In this document: positions 26,195 through 39,000 of the stretch, one piece after another | Layout: every line of letters starts with the position of its first letter | How positions within the stretch are numbered: position 1 is the first letter of the stretch | Source: Bryum argenteum | Lineage: Eukaryota; Streptophyta; Bryopsida; Bryales; Bryaceae | DNA length: 64,000 nt | Direction of reading: 5' to 3' | NCBI GenBank assembly: GCA_037043015.1 | Contig: CM073330.1 | Span: 8,016,012-8,080,011, forward strand | Notes under the pieces: model-generated | The model's input: only the letters and a program-made list of their open reading frames with translations | The model's database searches: none | What the model was told of the DNA's origin: nothing | Made by a program: the position numbers and the translations under genes

Positions 26195-27780
26195 CAACAC
26201 GAAAGGCAATGCTTGAAGCGAGCTATCTTAGGACTTTGAAAGACAATGCATAAAACTGACGGTCTTGGAAGCTTGAAACCAACCATTTTGGTATACTGGA
26301 GGGCAATGCTTGAAACAACGGCCTTTGAACGATGAAAAAAAAATGGTTAAAACTAGCCATCTTGGGACTTTGAAAGACAATACTTGAAACAACCGCCATG
26401 GGAGAAATGCTTGAAACAAGCCGTCTAGAAAGATTGGAGAACAATGCCTGAAACCAACTCTCTTAATAATAGAGAGTAATGCTTGAAATGAGCCGTTTTG
26501 GAAGATTGAAAGAAATTGTTTGAAGCGAGTCGTTCTGAAACATTAAACGGCAATGCGTGGACCTAGTCATTTTGAAAGATTGAAGGCAGTGCTTTAAACT
26601 AGTTGTCTTGGAACATCTCGAGAAAATGCTTGAAAAAAGTTGTTTTGAAAAATTGGAAAACAATGCGTGAAACCAACCGTCTTGAAATAATAGGTAGCAA
26701 TGCTTGAAACCAATCGTGTTGGAACACTGAAAGAAAATTCTTGAAACTAGTCGTCTTCGAATATTGAAAGTCATTGCTTAAAATAAGGCCTCTTAGAATA
26801 TTGAAAGATAATGCTTGAATACATCGTCTTTGAAGATAGAAGAGAATTGTTTGAAATCCGTTGTCTTTAAACATAGAAAGAAAATGCTTGAAATATTTCG
26901 TCTTTAAACATTGAAAGGCAATGCAAGCAACCAACTTGTTTAGAATCTTAAATGACTATGCTTAAAATGAGTTGTCTTGAAACATTAAAAGAAAATGCTT
27001 AAACGAGGAATAATGAAAGGCCGTGCTTAAAGTTAGCCGTTTTGAAACATAGAAATACAATGCTTGGAACTAGTTGTCTTGGAACCAGTTGTTTTAACAC
27101 ATTAAAATGAAAACCTTAAAAGCAACTGTGTTCCAACCTAGAGAGAAAATGCTTGAAACTAATCATCTTTTGAAAATTGGATGCCTATGATTTAAAGGAA
27201 ATGCTTGAAACTAAAAGGCAATGCTTGAAACGAGTTGTCTCAGAAGATTAAAAGGAAGTTTTTGAATCCAAAACGTTGTCAAATCCTTCAAAGGCAATGC
27301 GTGAAATTGTCTTGAACATTGGAAGACAATGCTTAAAACTAACTTATCTTGGAACATCGCTTCAATTGTGTCATTCTGAAATATAGACTTCAAACAGTAA
27401 ACCACAATGTTTTCGTTTGGAAATAGTGCAAAGCAATGGTGCAAGTTGGTAAAACATTACATGCAATGCTTGAAATAAATTGTCTTGAAACAATAAAGGA
27501 AATTGCTTCAAGCGACCCGTCTTTGTATATTAAATAACTATGCTCCAAATCAGTAGTCTTCGTATATCAAAGGGCGATGCTTGTAGTTAATCCTCTTGGA
27601 ACACTAAAAGGGGAATGCTTTAAGCCGGTCTTATTAAAACCTAGAAGGGTAATGCTTCCAAACGGCCATTTTCAAATATTCAAGGAAATGTTTCAAGGTT
27701 GATCTTCAAATAGTAAAGGATAATGCTTCAAATCAACCGTCTTAAAATATTGAAGGGCAATGCTTCAAGCATTTATCCTG
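26195..27780. repeat. Decayed ~39-bp minisatellite
   Basis: About 1.6 kb is built of repeats of a unit near GGCAATGCTTGAAAC then NANCCGTCTTGGAACATTGAAA, roughly 39 bp. Units differ strongly from one another. On the minus strand the period gives 13-residue repeats (FQALPF and RLVSSI themes) through several open frames. Similar units reappear at about 28190-28270 and 29970-30090, so the array was longer and has been interrupted. Confidence 0.8.
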
Positions 27781-29296
27781 CGCACATGAAGCATATGGGC
27801 AGCCAATTTTTTCGCTCGTTGAACATGGAGAGCCCACACGATGCAATCACATGGCGCATGTGGCAAGCAAAAAGTTGACCGTTGAGTGAAAAGGGTAGGC
27901 AATTTGACTGCTTAAAGAATATGTTCCGACGACGGTCTGGATTCACTCTAGCGAACAAAGGTGGCGATGTCCGCGTGAATATTGTTTACTGGTTTAGACT
28001 CGCATGTGATTGGTTACCCTAGTTGGGAAGAAGTAAACACACGGTAATCAAATGGCAAGGTCGGACTCCTCTGTATGCCTCCGTTCGAGCAAACCCCGAA
28101 AGTCGGAGGCACATATGTGCCTTCACATAGCTCCGTTTGCCTCATGTGCGCAGGCTAATTGCATACGTGTTCAATATAGCTTTTTTTAAACTGTGGGTAA
28201 AGCTTCAAGTACTTCTCGGAATATTATAGGGCAATACTTCAAACCGGCCGTTTGGTACATTGAAAACATTGCTACTAGCTCCATGGCTACTATCTCCATC
28301 ACTATTAGGATCCATCACTACTAGCTATGCCAAAAACGATGCTATTTACATTGCATGCTAACGCCGTCGCCGTTCATAAATGGTAGTAATAATTTTACTC
28401 AGACGTAATTAAAAATTTAACTACGTTGGGGTGTAGGTGGAATTAAGTCTGGAGTTCAAATTGGGAATGCTAAGTTCCCTTGATCATCGCGTTTCATTGG
28501 AACCCAATAATATTGACGGCTCACCATGTGAATACTGATTTACACGTACTGTCGCGCAAGTCACGGGGTGGTTTTGGGTAATTCACATTGCCGTAATATT
28601 TAATCTTACCATAGATTAAGGTGACCTAACATATTATTTCTATTTTTAAATTTCACCTCTTGATAGCCGTACTCATATTTGCTTTCAGTAAAGACTGCCG
28701 TAAGTTTAGTTATTATTTATTACCTTGGTCGTTTACTTTGGATAGTGGAGTTTACTGTAGGTTAATGCAATAATAAGTGGCACGTGTAACATTGGAATCT
28801 ACATACATGCTAATTTAGTCATAAGCTCTGGTGAATACTAATGTGCCACGTGGAGTATTTAAATTTTTTAATTGAGAATTTCTACATCGATTGACTGATT
28901 AAGTTACCTATTTTTCACGAGTGCAATCCTCATGTTGCTACTTCATGTTTCTTTCAAGCATTGAACAACGATAGTATCTGTTTTTGATGTGGGACGATGG
29001 GACCATATTGCATATTATAACAAAGATTTCCTCCATTTGGATCATGATAAAAATGCGTCAAATAGAGACTCCGTGCACCATATACCACATACTGTACAAA
29101 AGTTCTGAACTCGCACCTGACAAAGTGCCGATGGGAGTAATGAACATAATTCATGATCGCTGTTTGTACAATTAGACACCTTATTAGAATTCAAAAATAT
29201 AAAGATTCACATATTTGAGAAGTCTGTTGCAGTGGAAATCAGATAGAGTATGTTATAATTAAGTTCCCCTCGTATAATATACACCCAAAAATTCAA
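27781..29296. other. Intergenic interrupting the minisatellite
   Basis: A GC-richer stretch (27790-28180) with no recognised frame interrupts the array; two degenerate units follow at 28190-28270. The rest is AT-rich with no gene seen. Confidence 0.4.
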
Positions 29297-29777
29297 TCAT
29301 TCAGCATGATTTGAAGTGGTAGAATCAGTGGAATTCTTGTCACCTTCATTTACATGTTCATCCTCCTGGTTATCAGTTTGCACCTTCTCTTCTTGCTCTT
29401 CTTCCTCACTCTCCTCACTGTCAGCATCGCTTGTGTCGCGTGAGCCATTGGAGCTAGAACCCGATGATTCTTTCAAAGTTTAATCCTCGTCTTCGTTGTC
29501 CGATGAAGTATGTGCATTGTCTTCATTGTTGCATTCAATAGATGCGATCGGGGCCCGCTTCTTCCTTCCTTTTGCTATCGTCGCTTTGCTTGATTTTGCC
29601 TTCTCTACCGCACCCGTCTGATTATCTACTGCCACTTGCCGCACCCGTCTACCCATCTGCTGCACTGCCTCTTTTCCGTTGTATCCGTTCCGTAAAATAT
29701 CAAACAATCTCCAAAAGTCCTCCCCGTTTTTCCAACCCCACTTCCTCTTCCGTCGGGAGTATGTGAAATTCTTCCTC
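29297..29777 (-). pseudogene. Exon-like frame with basic region and acidic Ser/Glu tail, in-frame stop
   Basis: On the minus strand an acceptor (TTCTAG before 29777) opens a frame reading RKNFTYSRRKRKWGWKNGED, then FWRLFDILRNGYNGKEAVQQ and a Lys-rich stretch. At 29480-29482 a TAA interrupts. The same frame continues for 61 codons, with TLKESSGSSSNGS, EESEEEEQEEK and a stop at 29297. The tail has the composition of an acidic disordered C-terminus, so the two halves look like one protein. The family is not recognised. It could be a decayed gene or an exon whose true splice site skips the stop. Confidence 0.4.
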
Positions 29778-29964
29778 CTAGAATAAGTATTTCACCACAA
29801 ATGAGAATTAAATAGATGTTACACTTACGAAGCCAAAGACCGACACTCAATGAATGCCTAATAAGAAGGAAATCATTCCAATGGTGATTGAGGGAACTTA
29901 CAAACTTTTTCACCAAGCCTGCCACTCCCAACGAACCCAATCTGTGGGTGTACAATTGGTTCTT

Positions 29965-30095
29965 GCATCTTGAAATATTGGAGGGTATTGCCACAAGTCA
30001 CCGTCTTGTAACACTGGAGGACAATGCTCTAACCCCGTCTTCAAGCTCTAAAGGGCAACACTTCAACCCCGCTCCTTTTAAACATATAAGGTAGT
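29965..30095. repeat. Isolated minisatellite units
   Basis: Three or so units related to 26195-27780 are seen (CACCGTCTTGTAACACTGGA, GACAATGCT, GGGCAACACTTC). They are separated from the main array by about 2.2 kb. Confidence 0.6.
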
Positions 30096-30608
30096 GGTTT
30101 AAGTTAATGTGGTGCGTGAAAAGCCTCAATTTGTCCAAAAATTCTCCGTTTAATGAAATAGATAATATGTGTAATATAGTCCTTGCAATGTTTTAAGTCT
30201 GCTCTTTTCAAACATTTGCACGGTTTTTTTGCATGCTCACAACCGTGCAATGTTTTTTGTCAACCAATCGGAAACATTGCAAAGGTAGAAAACATGCCGA
30301 TACAACCACGCGATATTTTAAAATGGATTGCGAAGTTGAAGACGTGTAAGTCCTAGGATGTTTCAATTTGGCAGTATTAAATCATTGAAAAACAATTTTT
30401 CTAGAGGGATGCCATTTGAAAGGCATAACTAGATATTGCTCTTCAATTTTAGTTGGGACCATATGACACTCTTCTTCGAGAATGGCACATGGAATTATGC
30501 TATTTCAACACAATTGAGGTTGTCTTTAAATCTAGATCTCCAAGTGCAAAAATGGCTAAGAACTAAATGATTGAGGATTGACTTCTCAACAAACTTTACC
30601 AAATTCTA

Positions 30609-30781
30609 GGGATGCTTTAACGTACATGGGGAGTTAAGCTGAGCAAGGAGTTGCAAGAGGGCAAAATCTTCTTATTGTGATTATCCATTCTTTGAACTAC
30701 AAATAATAATCCAATGACACTAAGAGAAATTTTGCTCTCCTTTGCCCCGTGCTTGGCTTGACTCCCCTTGTAAAGCATCCC
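30609..30781. mobile_element. Tourist-like MITE, copy 2
   Basis: This is 173 bp. The ends are GGGATGCTTTAACGTACATG and GACTCCCCTTGTAAAGCATC then CC. CTA lies on the left and TTA on the right. The termini match the element at 6893-7416, but the interior is much shorter. Confidence 0.65.
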
Positions 30782-31020
30782 TTAGTTCTTTTCGTCATAT
30801 CATGAGTGGAAAAAACACCTTCTTATACAAGATAGTCTACTGAGCTCGATATAACATATACTATCCAAACTCTCCTTTTCCTTGATTTGGGACCACTTAT
30901 GAGTGAAAATTCTTGGATATAGTTACTTTCCACACTATTTAATAGTCTTGCACTGTCATTGCACATAAAATCAAAACCATTGCATGAAAACTACTCTACT
31001 CTTAGTTTGCAAAAACTAAA

Positions 31021-31368
31021 CACCACAAGCCTTGGCTTGGTGGTTAGGGCTCATGGCCCCCAATAAGGAGGTTGTGGCTTCTACTCCCTATGTCGGCATG
31101 ATGCTCACAACCATAGTCCACCCAACTATAGTAGGGGGGTTCTTAGACCTAGTTGTATGGGTACCTCAAAGCCCCTTTGGAGGATACCATGTCACGTATC
31201 TCTCTCGCACTAGTGGCTAGCTAGAAACTAGCATAGTGTTCACCTTCAGAGGGGTTAGTAATCCCGCTATGGGTGTTATGACCTTTGTGCATACATACAA
31301 GGATAGGTTGAACTAACACTCTTCACGCCACCTTTTAAATAGATTGGAGTTTCTCTTTCTTTTTTAGC
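31021..31368 (+). mobile_element. tRNA-derived SINE, copy 2
   Basis: This is the best preserved copy. The head is GCCTTGGCTTGGTGGTTAGG (box A) with a box B-like GGCTTCTACTCCC. The body includes CACTAGTGGCTAGCTAGAAA and the end is near TAGATTGGAGTTTCTCTTTC. A three-base direct repeat was not established at the flanks. It is related to 2690-2996. Confidence 0.75.
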
Positions 31369-32634
31369 AACTACCTCTCTAGCTTATAGTCAATGCCATA
31401 AGGTTGATGAATGAAGTAGAGTCTAGAGAGGTTTGCTTGCGTCGGATTCCAGGTGTGGAATTTTAATGTGAGGTTGTTGTTTTTTGACAAAAGCTGAACT
31501 TGGGAGCGTCTGATGGAGTGACTAGGGCAATGCTTATCCCGGGATCTCTGGAGGTGGACCCTGAGTAGCCATTCTCGTAAAGTTTAGAAGGCAGAGCCAC
31601 TCTGACTCCAACAGCAATCCCCACTTCGTCCTTTGTTTGGAGGATGGGCAATGGTCAGCTCAATCACTATCTATCTACATGTTGCAGTAACTTCATATGC
31701 GAATCCTCTGCAAATAGATAGATAGATAAGAACTCCAATCTTCAATTCGAAGATAGGCGTGAATACAGCGTCTGTTCGTAATGTCTTTACCTCGATGGCC
31801 ACAGGACAAAGAGGTAAAATCTCTGCAAATACAGATATACTTTACATGTAGTATCCCATGAATGCTCTGCAATCACAAGCCAATATAGATATTTTATATG
31901 TGGTATCTCATAGTATTACTTCACGATGAATGTTGTAGGTTGGATATGGGCTTTGTATGTTGGATATGCAGGCTGATTCTGTATGCAAAGGGTGTTGCTG
32001 TTGTTGTTGGCAATATGGACAGTTAAGGGCTTTATAAGAGCCATTCCTCTGACATCTTTTTCACAGTAAATTAAATTGAACGAGAGAAATGAATAAAAAC
32101 TCAATACGGTTTCCAACAACACTTTCTTCCAAATTACTGTACCAAGCATACCCGTCCCAAACTTGCTTCTCAATTGCTTGTCAAAACTAATCAAACATTG
32201 AATAATTACAAGTTTAGTTGTCATGCAATGTGGCAAGTGGTATGCTCTAGCTCTAGTTTAAAGGCTAATCACCTTTTATTTCGAGATGAGCTGCCATGCA
32301 TTGCAACAATGGCAGATGGCAATGCATTTGTGTAAACAAATCGATGGCTAGTGATCATCTCTCTCATTTGGTCACTTTCAACAATCCATGAAATGCAAAA
32401 ACCCATGAAGTGATGTAAACAAACTTGGGAGAGATTTGTAACATAGTGTGTTAATAAAATTACCTGCCCCATTTTCATGTGTTCATTTTTTTTCCACAAA
32501 TGATCGAATGAAGTGTTTGCAGATGTTTGATCAGTTTTAAAAGTCACTGTATTAAGGGCAAGGCGACAAAGAATCAAGACAATAGCTCCTCACTTCCATT
32601 AATTGTCTCAAATGGAAAAAACAACCAAAATCAC
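31369..32634. other. Intergenic; GC-richer open frame 31463-31651 (-)
   Basis: The minus-strand frame at 31463-31651 has coding-like composition (VGIAVGVRVALPSKLYENGY, ALVTPSDAPKF), but no recognised family and no clear splice partners. A GATA microsatellite lies near 31716-31728. No gene can be supported. Confidence 0.3.
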
Positions 32635-34981
32635 CTATTGATCAGCACCTTTCTCAGTTTTGCCTTGCTTTTTCATCTTCGACTTGACTTTCGCCTTGGC
32701 AATCAAAGTGACCACTGTGTTGGCGAAGTTGCCGCAGGCCATCACGATTAACAAAACTCCACAAGCTACCATCTGTAACAAACAGAGCACCTCAAATTAT
32801 CAATGAAGATGATAAAAACAAATACACACGATAGCGGATTTTGCTAAATTGCTATAATTTGCTATAATACCAGAGAAGGCGAATACCTGCCACTCAGACT
32901 CATCCTCCACTACAGCAGTCTTTAACAACAGAATTCCGATGAAAAACTGAAAACCCTGCACACAAAGCAAAAGACAAGTCTTACTTGCAACATCTGATTT
33001 AAGTTTTGTATCAAGATGGATGTCTTTGCTGTTTACTTACCTTCCCTATATTAGTTAGTGTATTGTCTGTTGCTTTAAGCGATTGATGTAACGAGCTTAG
33101 GAAATTCTCTTGTGCATAGAAGGAATTGTACCTGTAAGATGAAGAGAAGAGGGTACAGAACCATGATTTGCCCCTTCACACCTGCTGTCTCTCCCCAGAC
33201 AACATCCATCCTCCTAGCCTGTACACCAACCATGCTTGTTATCACATAATTACTGAAGAGATGCATGAGCTTATGTTTTTAAAATAATCTGTGCCTTCAT
33301 TTGACTCTTCAATAACCATAATCACAACCAGGCTCCTAAGCAATGCTTCCATAGTGAGGAGCAGAATGCACTTTATCTAGCCAGCCTTCTACTGCTTCCA
33401 TTTGACTCAGAACGACATGTGCAATACAGATGTTGAACCTAGTTCACTAACTTTGAAGATTACTTCATTCATTTCTTTTTGCCCTGTTATGTATTTAGCT
33501 CTCATGTGGGCTAATCAGCAACATATTTATTCAGCAATTCCCACGGCGGATTTTAAGTGATAAACATGATGTGGGAAATGATACCTTGCCAAGAGCAATG
33601 CGGGTGTAGAGGCGTTGACGCTGATACCGGTTTTGTAGTAACATAGCCACACCTTGCATCACGGCCCATCCAAGAAACAACCGCACTCCTTGCTGCACAA
33701 TTTGATGAAACCACTATTATACACTACTTCCATTACTGTGCAGAATCACCAAACCATTTAGACTTTGATATGATTGCAATACAAGTATGAGAACGAACAC
33801 GAACCTGTTTGCGGATGCACAGGGGATGACCTTGGATCCCCCATGTTAGACTCACGAGTGCCATCACCATTGCGCAGTAGTGATGATAAACCCACCTGTC
33901 AGACCACCGCAATCAAATTTTCAGCACTACAAACTTCCCCACGAAGAAATCATTCGGTGACATGAGGTCGATCAGTACCATGGTCGTATATCGCTGCCGT
34001 TGATTCTCAAGATGTTTTCCCGCAGTGCTAAACTGGTGTAGAAAAACAATAACCACGCCTGCAAACCGCCACCACAAAAAAGGTGATCGAATGCTCATAT
34101 GGCCACTTCCCATGAATACAATAGATCATACCCTATTACTTTCGATAAAGTGTTGCAATAAGTGACATTCCTTTTCTCAATTTGGCACTTAGTATGAAAC
34201 TCTACTTCACAAACGACTTCCTTCATTCTCTAACTAATATCAGGATTCCTAGCTATCATACAATGAAGCATCACACTGAAAAGACACATGTAATACATAG
34301 TATAACAAAGCATGACTTGACTATGAGCTTCAAAAGTGACCTCGCTCTTCTCAGAATTGGCACCGAAGCGATTCAAGCTGCAAAACCCTAATTTCCTTCA
34401 CAAACGATTCATTGTCTTACTGAAGGCTAATTTTGGGGGTATCATAGTACTCCCACAGAAATATGAAATTGCGAACCCTAGGTGGTATAAGGCCTCTTAG
34501 AATCCTACCTGATACAATTGGACTGGCAAAGCTGGGAAGCAACCATCCCAAATCTTGTTCTTCAATATTAGCAAAATAACAGGAAAGGCAAGAAACATAA
34601 GCGCTGTCCTATCCTGCACAAGAACCAGAAAAGAGTGCCTCGTCAATCACTGAAAAATCGGGGTACTCCAGGCACGAAATTGAGGATATTGAACCAGATC
34701 TCTTCCACTAGCTAAATTTCGACAGAGGCTTCTACTTTGAATGCTTGCAATGATCAAGGGAAAGCTGTGCTTACCCTGTAAGCATTGTACTCTTCTTTGA
34801 CTTTGAAGCGGCCATCCCTTTGGGCTGCTCGAACATTAATCGAACCCAGAAGCATCCTCAGGAACAAGGATCCTGATTCACGTGCACGAAATGAGGACTC
34901 CTCATTCGATGATTCATTTCCCTCGTCCTCCCGCAATTCAGTAACGCCACCTCCGCCATCTGTGGTAGTAGTAACTGCCAT
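32635..34981 (-). CDS. TMEM120/TMPIT-like multi-pass membrane protein
   Basis: Exons 34981-34775, 34613-34509, 34058-33979, 33895-33805, 33692-33585, 33218-33132, 32955-32887 and 32772-32635 join in frame (885 nt, 294 aa). Family blocks are KVKEEYNAYRDRTALMFLAF, WDGCFPALPVQLYQAWLLFF, LRENILRINGSDIRPWW, YHHYCAMVMALVSLTW, NRYQRQRLYTRIALGKARRM, DVVWGETAGVKGQ and GNFANTV, with about six membrane segments and a basic C-terminus. TMEM120 proteins are ER/nuclear-envelope membrane proteins; the plant role is unclear. The start ATG (34981) is followed by an acidic Ser/Glu-rich stretch in place of the usual N-terminal coiled coil. An in-frame TAG lies just upstream, itself part of a plausible acceptor for a leader intron. 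The length is ~50-60 residues under other plant members. Confidence 0.9.
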
Positions 34982-36021
34982 CAGAAGCTGCTAAGAATCT
35001 AGGGAGGAGATTATATAGAGTACCTCCAGTGTTACAACCCCTGGTGTTAAACAGTCCATGAATCAGTCAAACAGTCTTCGATCAAAATCATCATTAACAC
35101 TTATGCAAACATCAAGTCACCAAATCCAAATACCTGCCTGCTCGAACCCTTCACTGCAATCCCTCAAAAATCACGAAGAATATTAAACCTAACGCCCATT
35201 TCTCCGCAGAACGATCGCCAACAGAAAACAAAGAAAAAAATCTTTTGATTACAGGATCCGGCAATACTTTGCTCGATCTGTCTCTCTAGATTGCGGAGAA
35301 AAAATCCAGAGAAAAATCTGCAGGTGCAAGGTAGATCCAAGCAGGACTTGACAGTGTCAAAGCTGACAAGAAGGTCTTCGTAAACCCAAACTCTGTTCAT
35401 CCATGTCCATCGTTTTCATCGCAAACCATCGTTTTCAATCATCCATCCCCATCGTAGCTCCCGAGCTCTGTTCATCTCTTTCCGTCGTTTTCATCCAGAG
35501 AGCCTTGTTATATACGAAGGGTTTTGAGCTCCCTCTTTTACGGTATCAGTTGCAAGGCTGTCGGATCGAAATTGAGGTAAGTTATGACAATTGTTGCCAT
35601 TATTGATTCAATGACATTTGACTTATCGCCTTTGTCATAAATGCTGCTGCTGCGGTCCTGGAATGATTTTTGCCTCACAAGAATTATGCTGTCAATCATT
35701 TCCCGTTAGGAGTCATAATACGGGAGAGTTTTTTAGCTTTGAAATTGGCGAAGTTAGGGTTCAATGATCCTACTGTGAAGGACTGGTTTGTACTGTTGGT
35801 AGCAATTGGAGGCGATCGGGATCAATTAGTGCTTTAGAATCAAACTTTTGTCAATGCTGCGAGGTGGTGGATGATGGTGTTTAAAAGCCTTCGTAATCGA
35901 GGCTGGAATCGATTTGAGGTTTTTGATTTCGGCAGGACGTAATCGCTTTGAAGCTCCGATGGTTTAGTGATGCATTTCATTGATGGTGATTCAGGAGAGG
36001 GATTGACTTAGGCTGACTCCG
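34982..36021. promoter_or_regulatory. Shared upstream region of two divergent genes
   Basis: About 1.04 kb separates the TMEM120-like start (minus) from the 13-exon gene start (plus). A leader exon for the minus gene is plausible around 35139-35400, with donor GCAG/GTATTT near 35130 and an acceptor just upstream of the ATG. The plus-strand leader probably occupies part of 35550-36021. No TATA box was located with confidence. Confidence 0.4.
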
Positions 36022-39000
36022 ATGCCGCCTTACAATGCGGCCGGGGCTGCAGCATCCACTCGGGCTGCAGCAACTCCTGCTGAGAAAGCTTACAACAGCC
36101 TGTGCTACGATTTCCCGGTCAGTATCACTTGCCCTCTCCTTCTTTGCTTTGCAAGTACGTGAAATTCAACAGTTTGAATAATTTGAGAATTGGTGAAAGT
36201 TTGGTCTAAGAGCTTGTGATTGCTCATACTTTGCACCTTGTTTAAGTTTTGGTGAATCTTAAGGGATAAGATTGTGCACTAGTTCGGTAGATTGTAACAT
36301 ACTAAGCTTTTGATGAGTGGTTGGATTGAACAGGTCGTTGAGACAGCTGCATTAGCCGCTCTTGCCGCTTCTTACAAGTTCGTAACTATACTTTCTCGTT
36401 TCCAATAGAGTGCCATGTTAGATTTGCCTAGGACTGGACATCTTATTGCTACATAGATGAACGTTCAACTATCACTTCAGCGTCTGAATCTTATGATCTT
36501 GATTGAGCATATCTGATGACGGATCATATGAATGAATATGCAGAACAAATTTAGCAGGGAATGGCAGGCTTCAGTACCCTATTACCTCACGTTTTGTGTC
36601 TGGTCTTCAGTAAGTAATCCTTCTTTTACATGGACCGATCTTCACACCATTTGATTCTGAACGCCATTCGATATGTAAAATCATGCATGACATCGCCTTT
36701 CGGAATTTATAGGTATCTTGTCGAGACGCACTTCGAACAGCAGAAGTCCGCTGCAGGTCAGAACAATGTTGATTCCAGGAGCGATGTTGATTCCAGGAGC
36801 AATCACTTGGTCACCCTCTGTGGTAAGAGTGCTTAATTGATACTCCCCAGTGACCAGCTTCCGAGTTAAAGTGAGTCAATCAGGAAACCGCATTGTTGAA
36901 TGAACGTGTGTCCTACTTCGGAATTTTCTTTGATTTGCCATGGGCCTCAATAGTGGAGCTCTCTTCTTATAGATTCTTCAAGGGCCAATGTAATGATCTT
37001 TGGCCGTTGAAGAATCTTAACAGGGGCATCATGAATATTTTAAGACAATATTGTCATTGATAGCTATTACTGTGAGGCCTTCATTAGAACCTGGTGCGCA
37101 TTTCCAGGTTGTGTGTTTTTCAAAGGACCAGCAAGAGGACTAGCTGCTGCTCCCCGTGACGATGGTGCAACTCTGAACCGGCTTCTGATGTCCTTCCAAA
37201 CTTCGCAAGAGGCAGAGCGGGATGAGATTCAGCTTCTGGAGGTAGTTTGCTCAGAGAGTCCGAGCTTGGACCTTGCAAATGAGCAAATGGCTGATGAGCT
37301 CGATGATGGTGAGTGGAAATTCTGGACTATCTTTCATTTGCAGCATTCCATGATGGGCTGGTATGCAACTCACGTTATCCATATTCATATATGGATAATT
37401 ACTTAATTGATTAATATGCTGGTTTGTATGGTAGATGATACGGAGTGGGAGCCTATTGAAACGAATACCCCTGCAGTGGAGCCTGTTAGAAGCCCAACAA
37501 CTGTACCGACACAAGAGCTTCCTTTACCTGAACTCATACATAAAGTGACTGCCCTTGGAAGCGTGGCTCCCTTTGAGGTACCTCACGCCTTAAATGCGTT
37601 TGTCTGTAGCGATTCTTTAATTTACATTGGAGCGCTATAGTTCTTTCTTGATATGTGCAGGTAACCAGCATTGGAGCTGTCTGGGACGACTTACAACTCA
37701 GTGAAGAGTTGATAAATGTGAGGTCTGCAAGGTCCTTCTGTATAAATATGTGAAGATAATATTTGTGATATTTTCAGTGCTCAATATCGTGGTATCATCT
37801 ATCATGGTTGCAGGCGTTGAAGGTTTTGAGACAATTGGAGAGTTCCAAGGGTGTGGACGTGATGCCCTTAGCCAGGTTGTATGCTGGAGTTATGTGTGAT
37901 CGTGTTACCGAAAGTGCAAGCACCTCAGCAAGGTACTCGTTTCACTTATCTTTCTGTAGCATCCAAAAGTATTCAGTCCTGGATATATATAAATTTGACA
38001 CGTTAAGTATTGCATTGATTTTCCATAGATGCCAACTTACACTTTCGTTTCAAAGTACTACACCATACAACGTGGTTTTCAGTGTCATCTATATCAACCA
38101 CTGACTGGCTAATACTCTATGTAGCAGACGAGATGAATATCATTCTTGAAAAGATACTGTATCAGCATAGTTGGTGAAAAATTAGTGTAGATGACAATGT
38201 GTATCATTTTTGATGCAGTAATAGTCTGTTCTGACGATTTTCTTTTCAATTTCAGGGGTCAAGAGTTTGGACGGCTGGTTACTGCAATAATAGAAATGGC
38301 TTCCAATACTGGAGACTCACGGGTTCTCAAGAGTAGTAGTAAAGATTGGGAATGCTTGGCGTTGAGGGTCTTGGCTACACTAAGCTACAAGCTGAAAGGT
38401 TCAGGTCGGCACGAACGTTCTTTGTGGCCGGCTATTTCCTCAAATTTGCCGTTTCTCGAGCAGCAGCTTACCCGACTTCTGGTAGGACCTTCAACTGTAG
38501 GTATGACGATACTTTCCCCTCATTATAACATGACTGGTCTTTTGGTTAAAGCTGGTCGTTCCCTTTCTGGTCGCCTTTAAGTTACGACAGTGCTAAGTAA
38601 TGCCAAATGTCTCTAATTACATTCTATATCCCCATTTGTGACTTGTACGCTCTTTTGTGCAGTGCCATCCGAGGAATTGGAGATGGTCTTTCAGAGCCTG
38701 TGCTTTTGGCTGAAACATGCGCCAGGAAATGCATCTGTTGGTCGTTCTCTGTTGCAGGTATATGCTCTCTTTCTATTTTCTGACCAATTTCACAAATCAC
38801 ACTGTGATTAGCATAATCAAGACCATCAGTTCGAGGAAAGAACATAGTATGTGTTGGGCTGAAAAACAAGTATAAAGGTATCTTTTCTTTTGATTCACTC
38901 AATAGTAAAGAGCATCACGACGCTCAATTTGGTCATCAATGGTCCTCGCTTTTGCTGTTGCATTTCATTTTAGGATTATCAGCATAATCGGATGCCTCTT

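Noticed and set aside
26223-26934. Several minus-strand frames taken as separate small genes
   Set aside because: All are the same decayed 39-bp minisatellite read through; no start, splice or family evidence.
31021-31100. A functional tRNA gene
   Set aside because: Box A and box B are recognisable but the cloverleaf is not intact and the sequence continues into a repeated body; it is a SINE.
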